The notes beneath the pieces are model-generated. The model saw only the letters and a list, made by a program, of their open reading frames with translations, did not search any database and was not told the DNA's origin. Both the position numbers and the translations under genes were made by a program. A stretch of DNA of 64,000 nucleotides from NCBI RefSeq assembly GCF_002104995.1, contig NW_024468251.1, positions 1,612,001 through 1,676,000 on the forward strand, in the 5' to 3' direction. Below, piece by piece: positions 10,763-21,324 of the stretch. The stretch's first letter is position 1; each line of letters begins with the position of its first letter. Source of the stretch: Linderina pennispora (Eukaryota > Kickxellomycota > Kickxellomycetes > Kickxellales > Kickxellaceae).

Positions 10763-12326
10763 TTTTTTTTGCTTTCAGAGACATGTGCATCCTACTTGTA
10801 TGCGCAGTTTCCATGGGAGATCAATAAAAGAAGCGCATATGGCTTTGCAGTGATATGTATTGCATTGACTTTGCACTGTAGTGAAGGTGCTAGTGATCAC
10901 GAAGAGCTGTAAATGCACAAAGACACTGCTCTCTTTGAGGCATCAGGAACGCATGTTCTCAGCGGACTTGCTAGTCATCAATCGCCCCTGTCGCACCTTA
11001 CTAGGGCACATCCGGCTTTTGAATGGATGCAGGTTTGCCAAGACGACAGCAAATGCTATTTCCACGGATGCCCGCAGAAAACAAGGGGGCCGGCTCTTTA
11101 TTTAGCAAGTTGCCGCTATTTGCTCTCTATTATTTGCTTCAGAAGCAGGAGGGAAAATCACGCACTTGAAACCAGCTTGTATTCTTGTTTTTCCTTTTTG
11201 GCGATTCAGTAGTTTTTGTAATCTACAGGGAAAGCGGTGAAGGCAACCAATGCAGCGTGTGTGCTGCACGAAGAGGGGCAGGTCCTGATATAAACGACGG
11301 CTGGGGAGCATCGCTTTCGCCCTCTCCATCCTTGTTAACTTTTATTTCGTTTTTCTGTATAGAACTTCTTTGCATATACCAAGCGGTTACAGCTTCTTTT
11401 TGAGGTGGGTTCAGTAACAAGGTAGGTTCACCTGCGCTCAGCTTGGGTAATCCAGGGGTTTAAAGGATAGAATGTTCCATATTTTCTGTCAACTCTGCCA
11501 ACTCCGCACCGCACATACATGGCTTTTTCCCGCACCTGCTATGCCAGGGCCTCTGTTTATTGTGCACTCTGCTCAGCTATCCAGGTGAGCTTGATGGAAG
11601 GTTCTTTCGGACCGCCGCGCTTTTTTCTATTGTTTGCTAAGGGATGTCTGTGCTTTCCTCCCGCATGCTTAGCTAGCCAGGCGCCTCTGCTGGGCATATT
11701 CGAGCTTTATTCTTTGCCAACAGCAGGCATATGCCACCGGTGGAAAGAGCGGGTGGCAATAAAAGCCTGGGTGTCTTGATTTATTTTGTTTGTTATTTTT
11801 TCACCGCCTGCCCTCAGTCGTCGAACGCGGAAGGAATACGCATGCAGTTCTATGCATCGCGCCAAGAAGAGGGGGTGTTGGGATCGTCCCTCCAATGGAC
11901 GTATGGTGGGGCAGCGGGCACACGGGCTGGGAATTTGAAAACAGCGAGCAGTGCTTTCACAAAAAATTCGGATAATCGTTGATGTCCTGACCGACAGAAA
12001 GGTTGCTTGGCAAAGAGGACAAGGGCGAATTTAGCATGGTGTGGTGCTTGCTCCCCCTTCTCAACCTATGTGCCTTTGGATAGAAAAATGACCGGTGGAC
12101 AAAGAGGGCGATTCATCAACCTCTCTCTAGCTGGCCCGTGTCAGCTAAGCTACATATTGTCCAAGGCATGGGAGGGCATCTAACTAGCCAAGAACGGCCT
12201 GTTGTGCCAGAAAAGTCTTTTAATAGCGAGGATGCGGCATATGAGCTTTTGGTTTTTTGCCAGAATGAGCCTCTCATCTAAATATTTTCTCTCACTTTAC
12301 TACTTAGGCACTATATATTCATTGCG
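10763..12326. other. intergenic, no supported gene
   Basis: 1.56 kb between the Rab escort gene and the first PAP2_C gene. It contains T-rich tracts just after the escort stop and overlapping short ORFs (11102-11420, 11519-11982) with no recognisable content. CTATATATTC at 12311-12320 lies only a few bases before the next ATG, too close to be its TATA box. Confidence 0.5.
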
Positions 12327-13460
12327 ATGCTCGGTACCAGCGATACAACCAGGCGGCTAGCTGTGCGCGAGGTGCTACATACAATTCTCGCATGGACAGT
12401 GTTGCTATCCGTAGTAGCCTGGATGACTCTTTGCCAGCAGTGGTCTGACATGCGGTGGTGGAGTTGGCGTATGAGCGAGCACCATAGACACAGCAGCAAC
12501 AGAATAGATACGGCAGTCACTGCCCATCCACTGCGAGACCTGGTACTTGAAATTATGCCATTTGTGCCGCAAGTGTGGGTGTCGGATGCGTTTGTTAACT
12601 CGGCGGCACTGGTGTGCGCGGTCGGCTGTAGTCTGATGGTCAGAGGATGGCAAGCAAAGCTGGTGCTTATTCGGCGGATTGGGTGGATGATGGCTGTGCT
12701 GTATTTTTTGCGGTCGATTACCATCTCGCTGACCACACTACCACCATCGCTGAAGGAGTGTGTGCCGGTGCTGCCCAAGGATACACATGACCTGCTGGCG
12801 CATATTCCTGGAAGCATGTCTGGCCAGATATCGGCTTGCACGGACAAGATTTTTTCTGGCCACACGGCAATTCTAGCCATTTCGTTTCTGTTCTGGACGC
12901 GGTACGCCCGGCACTGGGCGTTCATTGCCTACAGCGCCATCCACACAGTCATAGGAATGATTAGTGTGCTGGCTGTGCGATACCACTACTCGATAGATGT
13001 GCTTTTGGCGATGGTGCTGGCGTTCTTCGTTCACCACGTTTACTACACGTCTCTGGACAGGGCGATTCTGCATCGGATTGTAGTATCAAACGACAGCGGT
13101 GCACAGGATTCCGCCAGCAGCAGCAGCAGCAGCAGCACAGGCAGCATGTCGTTGGCTTCGCATGTTGGCCAAGAGTCATCTGAGCATGCGTATAGCCGGG
13201 TGCAGGAAAATGACGACAGCGCTGGTGAGCAATTCGAGCAACCGCCGGCCAGCCCCGAGAAGATGCTGCGCCGAGTAAGATTGGCTACGCATATAGCCGT
13301 GACTGTGCCAGCTGCAGCTGATGAGGAGTGTCTTGATACTGAATATTACAAGCCAGGGCGCATGGACGCAAACAGCATACATCTAATGGCTGTCAATCGT
13401 CCGATGAGCCGGGCACTGCCACGGGTTGTCGCCTGGATGGACGGTCTTCAGTTCCGATGA
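12327..13460 (+). CDS. sphingomyelin-synthase-like PAP2_C membrane protein, copy 1
   Basis: 377 aa, single exon. The family (sphingomyelin synthase/SMSr, PAP2_C) moves phospho-head-groups to or from ceramide-type lipids in Golgi/ER membranes. Visible signatures: the RR...Y..R.IT...TTLPPS block at about 116-141 (family motif D2), CTDKIFSGHT at 171-180 (D3, catalytic His179) and HYSIDV at 220-225 (D4, His220 and Asp224). Hydrophobic segments lie near 18-37, 85-105, 110-135, 180-205 and 207-240. The tail after residue 250 is hydrophilic, with a serine run from AGC repeats at 13101-13137. The next gene downstream is a close paralogue of identical length. The substrate cannot be read from the sequence. 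Confidence 0.88.
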   Translation: MLGTSDTTRRLAVREVLHTILAWTVLLSVVAWMTLCQQWSDMRWWSWRMSEHHRHSSNRIDTAVTAHPLRDLVLEIMPFVPQVWVSDAFVNSAALVCAVGCSLMVRGWQAKLVLIRRIGWMMAVLYFLRSITISLTTLPPSLKECVPVLPKDTHDLLAHIPGSMSGQISACTDKIFSGHTAILAISFLFWTRYARHWAFIAYSAIHTVIGMISVLAVRYHYSIDVLLAMVLAFFVHHVYYTSLDRAILHRIVVSNDSGAQDSASSSSSSSTGSMSLASHVGQESSEHAYSRVQENDDSAGEQFEQPPASPEKMLRRVRLATHIAVTVPAAADEECLDTEYYKPGRMDANSIHLMAVNRPMSRALPRVVAWMDGLQFR

Positions 13461-14509
13461 ACAAATACATGTGGCCCCTTCGTCTCTTACTGTTGCTAAT
13501 TATTCTACTTGGCTGAAACTTGCGACGCTCTTCTCCCAATAAATTCTCGCTTTTGTATTCAGGAGCATCGATTTGCGCATGATCGGTAAACGCCACGTGA
13601 TGGTGGGCAAATGGCAGGAACAGGCTCATGACTAGGGCGTTTATGTGCAAGGCAGGCCGAAAAGACACGATAAGGAGGGGCTGGCAGGTAGCTGGCGCCT
13701 CGGTGTAACCATGTATCGCACTTGGCTGCAGTGGATGGGCAGCACTCTTGCATGCATCACGCATTTTGTCGCTACAGAACAGTAAAGTGGAGCTGCCAAG
13801 TGCTTGGCACGCTCTGTGAACAAAGCCTCCCAGCCTCATCCGGCCTGACTCGGAGTGAGCCCCCATCAACAAGGATCCTGCCCGTTGCGACCTATCCCCG
13901 CAGCCCGCGCTTATTTAAGAACCGACAAGCAAATAGGTTCATGGACCATTCGCCATGTTCCTCTCCCCCCAATGAATGTGCTGGAGGGGAGCTAGGCGGG
14001 GATCTGCAGAAAAAGAATCGCATGCTGCAGTGACGGGTTGTCGACTGCACAAAAGCGAGAAGATATGCAGATTTTTTTATATTTTTGGGCAGTTCTGGCA
14101 ATAAATCAGCAAAGCACACTTTCTGCCAAACATCACAGATTGTAGTTGCCTAGAAAAAATAGACCGAAAAGGGGGAGATCCCCTCTCCCACCTTTCTGTT
14201 GAGCAGCTCGCTGCCCACAAAAGAAGATAAAAATACGACAAACGCTGTGGCCCCTTTTCAATGGGCTCGGCTGAACGAGAAAACAAGGAACATGGCAGTT
14301 TATTTTTTATCTTGCTAGCATTTCAGGTTGCCGGTGAAGGCCTAATAAATGTCGATGGCTTTTGCGCTTTGAAGCAGCCTGCCCTTTCTTTTATTGACGC
14401 CTTCCCCTTCTCCATCTCCTTCAGCAATCCACATTACTCTATTCCCCCAAACCAACTGATACACCTACTGCTACACCATTCTGTCTATAAGTTTTGTATA
14501 TCATTAATA
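13461..14509. other. intergenic between tandem PAP2_C genes
   Basis: About 1.05 kb, holding the 3' UTR of copy 1 and the promoter of copy 2. An in-frame upstream extension of copy 2 exists back to 14261, but it is low-complexity and not shared with copy 1, so I treat it as leader. Nothing else recognised. Confidence 0.5.
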
Positions 14510-15643
14510 ATGTTCCATATCAGCGAGACGACAAGGCGGCTATTTGCGCGTGAGGCACTGCACACGATTCTCGCATGGGTGGTGCTGGTGGTAATAGTGG
14601 CCTGGATGACAATATGCCAGCAGTGGTCCGACATGCGATGGTGGCGGTGGTACACAGATGGACACCATGGCCATGGTAGAGGAGGACCTCCACCCCCGCA
14701 TCCCTCGGTGGACAACCAGCCGCTGCGGGACATTCTGCTAGACAACCTGCCGTTTGTGCCGCAGGGGTGGGTGTCAGATGCGCTTGTAAATACAGCAGGT
14801 CTGTTCAGCGTAGTCGGCTGCATGCTAATGGCGCGCGGGTGGCAAGCGAAGCTGGTGCTCCTGCGGCGTGTAGCGTGGATGATGGGGGTTTTGTATTTTC
14901 TGCGGTCGATTACCATCTCGCTGACGACGATGCCGCCGTCTATCAAGGGGTGCGTGCCGGTGCTGCCCAAGGATACAAACGAATTGCTGGCGCACATTCC
15001 TGGGAGTTTTACGGGTGAGGTGGGTGCGTGCACTGACAAGATTTTCTCTGGCCACACAACGATTTTGGTCATTTCGTTTCTGTTCTGGACGCGGTACGCC
15101 CGGCACTGGGCATTTATTGCCTATAGCGCAATTCACACTATCGCGGGCATTCTCAGTGTGCTGGCCGTGCGCTACCACTACTCGATAGACGTGCTTTTGG
15201 CGATAATTCTGACGTATTTCGTCCACCACGCGTACTACGGTGCGCTGGACCGGGCAATTCTGCTCCGCGATATGCTTGCGGGCAGACACTCGTACAGCAC
15301 GAATAGCGCGCTGCCAATCACAGGGCCGGCGAAAAGAGCGTCCGAGTACGTGTATGACCGGGTGCAGGAGGGTAGTGAGGACGATATTGAAGAATTGTTT
15401 GAGCAGTCGCCGGCTGATGCTCCAACGATGGCCATGTCTGACAGCGAGAAACCACAGATGCGCACCAGCCCGTATGTTTCCGTGCCAATGCCGGTTGCTG
15501 CCGATGAGGAGTGCCTGGAGAAGGGCTATTATGTGGCAAGCGACAGGAATGCAAACAGCGTCGATTCCATGGTGGTCAATCGTCCGATGAGCCGGACTCT
15601 GCCCAAGGTTGTCGCATGGATGGACGGCCTCCATTTCCGTTGA
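14510..15643 (+). CDS. sphingomyelin-synthase-like PAP2_C membrane protein, copy 2
   Basis: 377 aa, exactly the length of copy 1 and colinear with it (shared CQQWSDMRWW, FLRSITISLTT, CTDKIFSGHT, RYHYSIDVLLA). The catalytic triad equivalents are His182 in SGHT and His223/Asp227 in HYSID. The start ATG 14510 was chosen because it aligns with the start of copy 1; an open frame continues upstream to 14261 without homology. It differs from copy 1 by a His/Gly/Pro-rich loop at residues 52-66 and a divergent hydrophilic tail. Both tails end in the same short block (NRPMSR.LP.VVAWMDGL.FR), which suggests a conserved C-terminal function. It is a tandem duplicate on the same strand. Confidence 0.88.
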   Translation: MFHISETTRRLFAREALHTILAWVVLVVIVAWMTICQQWSDMRWWRWYTDGHHGHGRGGPPPPHPSVDNQPLRDILLDNLPFVPQGWVSDALVNTAGLFSVVGCMLMARGWQAKLVLLRRVAWMMGVLYFLRSITISLTTMPPSIKGCVPVLPKDTNELLAHIPGSFTGEVGACTDKIFSGHTTILVISFLFWTRYARHWAFIAYSAIHTIAGILSVLAVRYHYSIDVLLAIILTYFVHHAYYGALDRAILLRDMLAGRHSYSTNSALPITGPAKRASEYVYDRVQEGSEDDIEELFEQSPADAPTMAMSDSEKPQMRTSPYVSVPMPVAADEECLEKGYYVASDRNANSVDSMVVNRPMSRTLPKVVAWMDGLHFR

Positions 15644-16203
15644 ATGAAATACAGCAGCAGCCAAAAGAACCTCGCCTCTTTTTTGGTTTTGTCCAACACG
15701 TGCTAGCCTGTAGGTGAAAGACCCGATGTGTATGCCCGTTTGTCTCCTGTTAATTAATGCATTTTTGTTGTCCCTCATTTCATTTTGCTCAAGAGTTTTT
15801 GCGTGTAAACACCGGCGCCTTGGAACAAGCCACGTGATTGTTCTGGTGTCAATATTCGCCCAGGAACGCCGAATGCAGCCACTGATGCAGCCAAAGCCCC
15901 AGCATCAGCTCAGCCCTGATCAATCAAATCAGCGATTTCGAAACTGCATTGCTGGCATGACAGAACTCGGCGGCTTGTATGCTGTTTGAAGTGCTGGCAC
16001 ATTGTGGTGAGAAACCCAGCGGAAGGGGGCAGTCAGCAGGGCAAAGCCCTCGCAGGTCTCCTTTTTTACAGAATTTCCAGCACTTATTCCGCGGGCTCTT
16101 CTCTCGTCTCTCGTCTCTCGCCTCTTGTCACCTCTGCTATTATCTTACCTTTTTATTTGCATTCGCATAATTTAGCACACTTCTAAAGGGAGGGAAGGAG
16201 AAC
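15644..16203. other. intergenic, no supported gene
   Basis: 560 bp between the second PAP2_C gene and the Lunapark gene. A CT-rich stretch at 16085-16140 immediately upstream of Lunapark is typical of fungal promoters. No gene seen. Confidence 0.5.
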
Positions 16204-17479
16204 ATGGGGCTGTTTTCGTTTTTAAAGGTAAGAGTTTCGCACTAATACCTCCCGTGGGGAGGAGGGTGAGTAGGAGCTTTGCTAATTTCTTAAAAGGCTT
16301 GGGAAATATGGATAGAAGAAGGACGAGGACTTTGAAAAGATCCTAGGGGGATTGGAGCAGGACCTGAAGCGCACGGAGAAGCAGCGGCAGCAGTCGCTGG
16401 ACCGTACGTCTGGGTGGTCGCAGTTCTGGCTCACATACACATCCATAGCGTGGATCGGGTACCTTTTGGGATTCATTCTGTACGTGTTCCCGGAGCGCCA
16501 CGACTCGCAGGCACTGAATTTCCCGCAGCACTGCCTGGCAGTGCTACTAGGCCCATTTATAATCTACTACGGCAACTATGCGATCCGGATGGTAGGAAGG
16601 CGGGCTGTATCGGGGTATGAAAGGCAGATAAAGAAACTGCGCCAGGAAATCAATGAGCGGGTCGACGAGCTGAAAAAGAAAACCGCATACGACTCCACAA
16701 AGACATTGGTTGACCGGTACAGCTCCGCCGCCAGAGGGCAGCCAGAGGCCAGGCGGCGCACAGAGCCGGCAGCGCCCGCTGGCTCGCCGCAGGCATCACC
16801 GCTGGCTGGCCGTGGGAAATCGCAGCCAGCCAACGGCCTGATGGCCATGCGCAATGCCCAGGCAGCCAGTATGGGCGGCAATGCCATGGCGACGGTACCG
16901 CAGCCTGTGTTCCAGCCCGTAGCATCCGGCGTAGTGCGCACCCAGGCTGCCCAGCCACCACGAACCGGGTCAGAGCCGCGGCCGTGGCTCGACAAGCTGG
17001 TTGAAGGGCTTGTGGGCGATATGGGTCCGCAGGACAAGTATGCGCTCATTTGCCGGCACTGCTTTGCCCACAACGGCCTGGTGCTGCCGGATGAAGTCGA
17101 TGTGATTCAGTATTCGTGTCCCAAATGCGGAAAGTTCAATCCGAGCCGCCGAGCCCTGGATGAGCAGCGCAGGAGATCCGATGTGGTTGACGAGTTCTAC
17201 TCGGACAAGGACGGCGAGCCAATGGAGGAGGAAGCGGTCGACTATGAGTATATGGAGGACGACGAGGCCAGCCCCGTCAGGAAGAGCAGGCGCGAGAAGA
17301 AGCCAAGGCAGGAAGCAAGGCCTGCTGGCTCCCAGTCCGACAATGACAAGGCAGCGGAGGCTGACGATGAGCATCCCAGTGCCCAGCAAGAGCCCCAGAA
17401 TGATCTGCCGCCGGAGACGCCGACCAAGCCCGAAAAGCAGACCATGTCGCCTGTCAAGCGCAAAGGAAAGCGTATGTGA
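16204..17479 (+). CDS. LNP1: Lunapark-like ER junction protein (LNP1)
   Basis: Two exons: 16204-16227 and 16316-17479, intron 88 nt (GTAAGA...GCTAAT branch site...ATAG), 395 aa. Lunapark stabilises three-way junctions of the tubular ER. Exon 1 encodes MGLFSFLK; exon 2 continues KKDEDFEKILGGLEQDL, the conserved Lunapark N-terminus. Two close membrane hairpins lie at about 45-66 and 81-101, then a basic coiled coil. A C4 zinc finger (CxxC at 254/257, CxxC at 276/279) precedes an acidic, low-complexity tail. The acceptor could also be 3 nt downstream, removing one Lys. It converges with the next gene (47 bp between stops). Confidence 0.92.
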
Positions 17480-17526
17480 GAAAAGCTAATAGTGCTCGAC
17501 TGGTGGTTATTCTGAATATCATTTTT

Positions 17527-18888
17527 TTACTTTTCTGTCGCTGCATACATTGATAGTCTGTGCAGCTGCGCAGCCATGTCCGCTGTGCACGGCAAAGCCA
17601 CCACTCCGATATCGCGATGCGGCACATCTGGGTCACCCTGCCGAGCCTTTCCTGACACGCGTGCGGCCAGCAGCCACGGCAAAACAGTCGAAGCAATCTC
17701 CCTGCCAAACATCCGCTCGCCATCATACACCGGCACCGCCTTGGTTCTGGCGCCATCAACATGGGCGTACTTGAGCCCTGGCTCGGCCAGCGAAAACTGA
17801 TACGTGAGCTGTGTCTCTGATCTGAATGGCCTGGGCCACGCATTCTCCGGCTGTTTATCTATGGCCCGCAGCTTCTTCCCCCGCTTGCCCTTGTGGTTTA
17901 CTGGTCCATCAACATGCAGCCCCGGGGTGAGCACCGGCAGCCAGTGATACAGCTGCTCCAGCGCCTGCATGCTGAGCGTCGGCTCATTGTGCGGCTCTGG
18001 CCGCCCGGCAATCTGCACCGCAAGCCAGTCAATTTGCGCCAAAACATCATACTCGATCGGTTCGTAGTTTCCATGCATTTTGCGCAGGGTCTTCCAGACC
18101 TTCTTCGCCATGGCCTCCGACGACACCGACAACGGCTGGTCGCTGATGGCCAGCCGTGTATATGGCAACGGCGGCGGCAACCGCACTATGCATTGTAGCC
18201 CTGCTGCCGGCAAAACGCAGTCAATGCTATGGGACTGCGGCAGTTCCACCAGCGGATACATGCATTGCCACCGGGCGTCCTGGCGCTGAACCCGCCCATC
18301 GACCTCCATTCTAATCACATCCAGTCGCGACCTCGGCTGCCCAAATGTCGTGCCTTTCTCTGGAATAACCAGCGGCGCAGGCGGATTGGCGTGCTGCGAG
18401 AACTGCAGATGCATGCGGTGCATAGCCGACAGGATCCGCAGCTGCAACACCTTGCCTGCATGTTCTACGATATCGGGACGCACGGCTCCGATCCCCGACG
18501 CCATTCTATAGCACAAGGGGTCATTCAGCGCCTGATGCAAATGCCGGGCGGATATCGGCAGGTATGTGGATTTGGTCGCCACGCGCGAATGGCCCTCCAG
18601 CTCGTCGACTGTCAGCTGCGGCCGCCCTGTGGTCGGGTGGAGCTTGGGCTTGATCCGCAGACGCAGGTCCCGCGGCAGCTGCAGATGTGTGTAGTTGCAT
18701 GTGCGCTGGCCGCTGGTCAGCTGCTGCACATACGGGCTGCTTTGGACCATTTGCCGGAGCGCAGAAATTGGCGCTGCTAGCGGTGCCTGGGTTGGGCCGC
18801 TGTCGGTTTGCAGCGACTGCGCGGCGCTGCGCATCTGATCTAATGCCCATGTGTGCTTTGGCCGCCTATTTGTTACTGCGCGTCGCAT
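17527..18888 (-). CDS. unrecognised 453-aa protein
   Basis: A long intact frame of 453 codons with normal, non-repetitive composition, so very likely a real gene. I do not recognise its family. The N-terminus (MRRAVTNRRPKHTW) is Arg-rich and could be a mitochondrial presequence; there are no membrane segments. Conserved-looking blocks include YTHLQLPRDLRLRIKP, STYLPISARHLHQAL and a Lys/Arg-rich patch (NHKGKRGKKLR). The open frame extends upstream to 19044, but that part crosses a 21-nt T-run (poly-Lys in translation), so I chose ATG 18888. It converges with Lunapark. Confidence 0.75.
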   Translation of the reverse strand: MRRAVTNRRPKHTWALDQMRSAAQSLQTDSGPTQAPLAAPISALRQMVQSSPYVQQLTSGQRTCNYTHLQLPRDLRLRIKPKLHPTTGRPQLTVDELEGHSRVATKSTYLPISARHLHQALNDPLCYRMASGIGAVRPDIVEHAGKVLQLRILSAMHRMHLQFSQHANPPAPLVIPEKGTTFGQPRSRLDVIRMEVDGRVQRQDARWQCMYPLVELPQSHSIDCVLPAAGLQCIVRLPPPLPYTRLAISDQPLSVSSEAMAKKVWKTLRKMHGNYEPIEYDVLAQIDWLAVQIAGRPEPHNEPTLSMQALEQLYHWLPVLTPGLHVDGPVNHKGKRGKKLRAIDKQPENAWPRPFRSETQLTYQFSLAEPGLKYAHVDGARTKAVPVYDGERMFGREIASTVLPWLLAARVSGKARQGDPDVPHRDIGVVALPCTADMAAQLHRLSMYAATEK

Positions 18889-19638
18889 CCTTGCTCCCTT
18901 TTTAGCTTCTGCCTTATCTTTGCAGAGTTTTTTTTTTTTTTTTTTTTTGAGAAATGCTGGTGAATGGAATACGCTGTTCTGGAAATTGGGTAGCAAGAAG
19001 TAAAAGCCCTTTCTCCTCTTGTTGTATGTGGGGCGATTAGTCAAAGTATGGTTAAGGGTTGGTGTATTGTCTGATTTGGGGTTCTGCCCACTGTCGTCTT
19101 CTACTACCTCAAGAGGTGCCGATGGAAACTAGCACGTAAATGCGCAATTAAATAGACGTAGTCCACAATCGCCCATTGACCAAAATTGGCGCTATTCATA
19201 ACTCCGTCCTCCAATTAGCTGACATCGCAATTAACAGATGCCAGGTACTAGGCACATACACCCTATTTTAGTCGGCCCCAGAATGAGTGTCTACACGACC
19301 GCGTTTCCTGCCCCCTTGGGTTCAAACATTGGGTGTTTTCCTTAAAGACGGATATTATCGCTTTGTCCCGCCATAGCCAGGGTGGCTCCTTGCTGACTTG
19401 GAATGGATGTCTTAGGCTGGAACGCTGGGCTTGATTAACATTCGCAAGTGTCTGCGCTTATGATACCCTTCTGGAGACAAAGACGTGGATCATCATGCCA
19501 TGGATGGCTAGTGCGTTAATTGTGATGTAGATTTTTTTTTAAAAAAATATACACAAACATGAAGACATTTCTTTTACCAAAGCGGGGGGAGAGGAGATGG
19601 CCAGCGTGCTTCCCCCCACACCATGAGTATCTGCAGTT
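18889..19638. other. intergenic, no supported gene
   Basis: Besides the poly(T) tract this holds the divergent promoter side of the 17527-18888 gene. No coding signal found. Confidence 0.5.
18928..18948. repeat. 21-nt poly(T)/poly(A) tract
   Basis: An uninterrupted run of 21 T on the plus strand. It lies about 40 bp upstream of the minus-strand gene starting at 18888, so on that gene's strand it is a poly(dA) element in the 5' UTR or core promoter. Such tracts exclude nucleosomes in fungi. Confidence 0.8.
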
Positions 19639-19743
19639 CTACTCAAACATGATGGGCGGTCTGGGGGGTGGCGGGTAGTCGCGGCACGTGCGCATGATCT
19701 GTTTTCCAAGGTGCTGTTTTTGTGTGAAGGGCATGCTGGGCAT
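19639..19743 (-). CDS. DYPxPxRP-motif microprotein (34 aa)
   Basis: A 34-codon ORF on the minus strand whose C-terminal half reads CRDYPPPPRPPIMFE. It shares DYPxP[PR]RP with the ORFs at 8213 (plus) and 32948-33049 (minus). The N-terminus (MPSMPFTQKQH) is unrelated to the other two. A TATATATA-type box lies about 105 bp upstream on the same strand (19848-19857), and the leader between is C/T-rich. An open frame continues upstream, but without an ATG start. No signal peptide or membrane segment. Function unknown. Confidence 0.55.
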   Translation of the reverse strand: MPSMPFTQKQHLGKQIMRTCRDYPPPPRPPIMFE

Positions 19744-19847
19744 AGCGATATAAAAGTGTATCCGATAGTGTTGTAGATAGAAACTGAATTGAGGTTTAAC
19801 GAGTCCAAGTGAGTGAGTGAACAATGTCCCGGAGGGAGCCAAAAATG

Positions 19848-19857
19848 GATATATATA
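19848..19857 (-). promoter_or_regulatory. TATA-like element
   Basis: TATATATA-type sequence on the minus strand, about 105 bp upstream of the microprotein ATG at 19743. This spacing resembles that of the two plus-strand microprotein candidates (94 and 132 bp). Confidence 0.4.
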
Positions 19858-21324
19858 CCCTGGTCGCTTTTTGCAAAACGGGGAAATTCAAATAGTCAAG
19901 ATCCAAAGTAATATCAGGGAGTAATCTCCAGAGAGGGGGAGGACCTAGAAGAACCCAATATCGTTTATTTCTCGATCAGCCAGGAGCCAGTTCGATTCCG
20001 GCGTAATTAATGCTAGACAGAAAAAGTGAAAAGGAGGAATTAAAAATACAAGAGATAGTTAATCTAAAGGGCCGGACTTGAGTCGGAGAAGGAATGTCTA
20101 GGGTTGAGAGGGCAAAGGCAGCTGTTGGTCTATATACGAAAAAGGGGAGTCAAGCCTCACCTATCTATACCCTTACCCTCAGTGTATGTGTGACAGGGGG
20201 TAGGCGGAAAACAACAGAAAGCGATGAAATCCCGACTAAAGCCGAGGTGACCATGCGATATATAGGAACCACATGCCCGGCAGCGGGTTTGTTCCTCTAC
20301 CAAACAAACAAACGAAAACAAAAACACGGAAATCGTTTATCTAGTACCCGCCATGGCGAGTCATGAAGAAAAATGGGGATGCAGCCGGCGAATGCTTGAG
20401 ATGTAGCAGAGGAGTGATCCTTCAAGGGACACATGGTGCATGAATGTGGCGAAGACTCCCCATGGCTTTACAAGCAGGATGTTTTGCTACTTGTTCTATT
20501 CATGCAATGGGCAGGACAAAGTACTTGGTGAATAAAATGAGGCGCGCCTCCAAATCGCATTCATGGAGGATGCACTTGTCTCCTTTTGAATTTCCATACC
20601 AACTGCACTTGGGCCCAGCATGTTCAATGGTATTGAGAGAGAAAAATCTTTTTGTTTCAGGTGACTAGACAAGAGCGCCTCCTAGGTCTTGGCAGCGCAT
20701 TCATGCAATCACTTTTCTCTTCTCTTCTTTTCCTCTTTCCTCTTTTCTTTCCTTTTCCTTTTTTCGGAACTGACCGAGCGGGTATTGGAGGTAGTTCCGC
20801 ATGTATTTGTGAGTACCGACAATAGCTACAGCTCATGACATACCTACTTGATCCCTCAGGCTTAGCTTGTAGACTCTTTTGCCACAGTGTCGTTGCTTCA
20901 GATGGCCTATTTCTTCCTGCTTTTGGCTTGGAAAGGAGGGAAGGCGCATGGGAGGACGTGCACTCCTACTTTTGGAAAGCACAATGCGATCTGCCACTTG
21001 CATTCTATTCAATACTGGGTGCTGGCAAATATGGAGAATACGCACTTGTGACATGGCAAACAGCCATTTGTCATCGAGGAATATCTCGATAATGTAGCTG
21101 TGAAGCGAGAGAGAAGAATACTGTATGCACCGAGGATTATCTGGGAGGCCAATGTTGCAAAGCCATGAATAATCAAATGAAGGGAACCATATTGCAGATA
21201 AGCTTGGGGCTGGGATCCAAAATGTACTACGCCCGAGCTATCGCGTATAATAGCTAGCAGCTTGGAAAATTACATTGTAGAAAAATCGATCCTTTGTAAA
21301 ATTAAATTTCAATTATTTCTCAAC
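19858..21324. other. intergenic upstream of CHL1
   Basis: About 1.5 kb with no convincing ORF. It includes a pure pyrimidine tract at 20712-20765 and AT-rich sequence near 21290-21320 just before the helicase start. Confidence 0.5.
20712..20765. repeat. 54-nt pure polypyrimidine tract
   Basis: All 54 bases are C or T on the plus strand, in irregular CTTTT/TCTTC units. It is about 560 bp upstream of the CHL1-like start. It could be a promoter element or a triplex-prone sequence. Confidence 0.7.

Noticed and set aside
11957-12037. 26-codon minus-strand ORF containing NDYPNF
   Set aside because: Has DYP but not the following PxRP, and no TATA-like element upstream; a tripeptide match is easily chance.
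14261-14509. N-terminal extension of PAP2_C copy 2
   Set aside because: Not shared with the 377-aa paralogue; the internal ATG at 14510 aligns with its start.
19985-20010. T-arm-like GTTCGATTCCGG
   Set aside because: No D-arm or acceptor stem in the flanks; stem has a mismatch.
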